Source: Thermomicrobiaceae bacterium (GTDB lineage Bacteria; Chloroflexota; Chloroflexia; Thermomicrobiales; Thermomicrobiaceae). From it: a stretch of DNA of 6,836 nt. The notes under the pieces were generated by a model. That model saw only the letters and a list, made by a program, of their open reading frames with translations, was not told the origin of the DNA and searched no databases. The stretch lies in NCBI GenBank assembly GCA_007123655.1, contig SKKR01000316.1, forward strand, positions 1 to 6,836, read 5' to 3'. The translations under genes and the position numbers were made by a program. Shown in pieces: positions 5,989 through 6,836 of this stretch (positions are counted from its first letter, which is position 1; each line of letters starts with the position of its first letter).

Positions 5989-6063
5989 TGACGTTTCCTC
6001 ACTCTCGCTTAGACACAGGTCAGGTTCCACGAATCAGCCGGCAGATCTAGGTTCCGCGACAAG
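5989..6063 (-). repeat. ACP to small-protein spacer with a 7-bp direct repeat
   Basis: AGGTTCC occurs at 6022-6028 and 6049-6055 on the plus strand, giving two GGAACCT copies on the coding (minus) strand with a 27-bp period. GGAAC resembles the -35 core of many ECF promoters, but I find no partner motif at the usual 16-17 nt spacing. The spacer also carries the GAGGAA ribosome site of the 75-aa gene. No clear terminator is seen. Confidence 0.3.
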
Positions 6064-6324
6064 TTACCGCGGTGCTCTGGAGGACAATGCCTCGGAAAGA
6101 TAGGCGACGGTTCGGTCTAGCGTAGTCAGCTTCCCGTAATCCTCTTCGGGAGTCTCTACGCCCAGCTCGTTGTGTATGCAGATCATAATGTTCAGATAGT
6201 CCATCGAGTCAATGTCCAGCTGAGCACGAAGCGGCACCTGCGGGTCGATCTCTTCCGGTTCAATCTCCGGTGCGATTCGCCGAAAGCACCGGAAGACGGC
6301 AGTTCGAACTTCGTCTGGCGTCAT
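6064..6324 (-). CDS. Acyl carrier protein (phosphopantetheine-binding)
   Basis: The 86-aa protein is expected to carry acyl groups as thioesters on a phosphopantetheine arm after modification by a holo-ACP synthase. The attachment site is Ser40 in [21 protein letters not shown], close to the standard D-S-L/M motif at the start of helix 2. The acidic helix 2-3 region ([14 protein letters not shown]) and the closing helix ([12 protein letters not shown]) complete the four-helix fold, and the length is normal. The ATG at 6324 overlaps the stop of the E2 gene (ATGA), and AGGTGA (complement of 6328-6333) lies just upstream inside the E2 gene. This tight coupling indicates that the ACP works with the acyltransferase and not with a general fatty-acid synthase operon, of which no member is visible here. 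Confidence 0.92.
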   Translation of the reverse strand: MTPDEVRTAVFRCFRRIAPEIEPEEIDPQVPLRAQLDIDSMDYLNIMICIHNELGVETPEEDYGKLTTLDRTVAYLSEALSSRAPR

Positions 6325-6836
6325 AGTTCACCTGGTTTCATCAGTAAGTCACGAACTCGGCGAAGAAAGATCCCGCCGGTGTGACCGACGCTGGCTCGAT
6401 GGTCCCCGGCGAGCGTGGCACGGATAATCGGGCGAATGCCGATCGCCCCGTTGACATTCCAGGGACGTTCAACCAATTCGCCGAAGCCGACAATCGCCAC
6501 CTGCGGCGGGTAAATCACACCATAGACCGTATCCACGCCCTGCTCACCCAGACTGGTCACGGTGATCGTTGGATCGCTCAACTCGGATCCGCGCAGCTTT
6601 CCGGTTCGGGCACGCATCACCAGGTCACGAGAGGCCCCCATGAGTTCATCCAGGCTTTTGCGGTCCGCGTTGTGGATCGCCGGAGCCACCAGCCCGCCAT
6701 CACGCAGGGAGATCGCCACGCCGACGTGCACGGCATCACTTCGCTTGAATGCGCCATTCAGCCAGAACCCGTTCATCTCCGGCACGTCTCGCACCGCCAG
6801 CGCAACCGCTTTGATCAGCAGTGGAGCGTAGAGCAG
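6321..6836 (-). CDS. 2-oxoacid dehydrogenase E2-type acyltransferase catalytic domain, 5' end outside the window
   Basis: E2 cores transfer an acyl group between a carrier thiol and CoA and form large trimer-based cages. The frame is open to the right edge ([25 protein letters not shown]), so the N-terminus and any lipoyl or E1/E3-binding domain lie outside. The GTG at 6794 is internal to conserved sequence and is not a start. Family landmarks: [71 protein letters not shown] and the C-terminal [14 protein letters not shown]. In the last one the catalytic His of DHRxxDG is kept, but the Asp is Val. The gene is coupled by ATGA to the ACP, which suggests the ACP as acyl donor or acceptor. E1 subunits are expected beyond the right edge, but that cannot be seen. 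The domain assignment is strong; the substrate is unknown. Confidence 0.9.
   Translation of the reverse strand: MLYAPLLIKAVALAVRDVPEMNGFWLNGAFKRSDAVHVGVAISLRDGGLVAPAIHNADRKSLDELMGASRDLVMRARTGKLRGSELSDPTITVTSLGEQGVDTVYGVIYPPQVAIVGFGELVERPWNVNGAIGIRPIIRATLAGDHRASVGHTGGIFLRRVRDLLMKPGEL

Noticed and set aside
6022..6055. ECF-type promoter upstream of the 75-aa gene
   Set aside because: The GGAAC core has a CGT-like partner only at 19 nt, outside the usual 16-17 nt spacing.

Overview
The window is bacterial DNA of moderately high GC content, densely packed with genes that have Shine-Dalgarno sites and short overlaps. Nothing in it fixes the taxon. The gene set (a PRPP-synthetase paralogue, a COG2187-type kinase, a long-form RtcB with archease, and an E2 core followed by an ACP) would suit an environmental proteobacterium or a similar Gram-negative organism, but that is a low-confidence inference. 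There are no tRNA, rRNA, CRISPR or insertion-sequence features.

Left part (1-2332). A ribose-phosphate pyrophosphokinase gene enters from the left edge with its 5' end missing. It converges with a minus-strand gene for a stand-alone aminoglycoside-phosphotransferase-like kinase. Only 6 nt separate the two stop codons, and an imperfect hairpin covers both. Upstream of the kinase on the minus strand lies a 135-codon frame that I do not recognise and that has only weak coding bias. A perfect 8+8 bp inverted repeat sits at the junction of these two frames.

Centre (2420-5590). Four plus-strand genes form a probable operon: a divergent sigma-70-like factor (249 aa), a short HPF/RaiA-type ribosome-hibernation protein (130 aa), the RNA ligase RtcB (509 aa, all catalytic motifs present) and its activator archease (141 aa). 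HPF and RtcB overlap by ATGA, and archease begins 13 nt after RtcB. The set brings together transcription control, ribosome protection and RNA repair, which reads as a stress-response module. This is the most coherent system in the window.

Just after archease (5604-5744) is a remnant of an ABC-transporter ATPase. Its recognisable N-terminal strand region breaks off before the Walker A motif.

Right part (5761-6836, minus strand). An E2-type 2-oxoacid dehydrogenase acyltransferase core enters from the right edge with its N-terminus missing. It is coupled by ATGA to an 86-aa acyl carrier protein, and a 75-aa protein of unknown function follows. The E2-ACP coupling suggests that an acyl unit passes to a phosphopantetheine arm. 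The E2 carries Val where the DHRxxDG motif normally has Asp.
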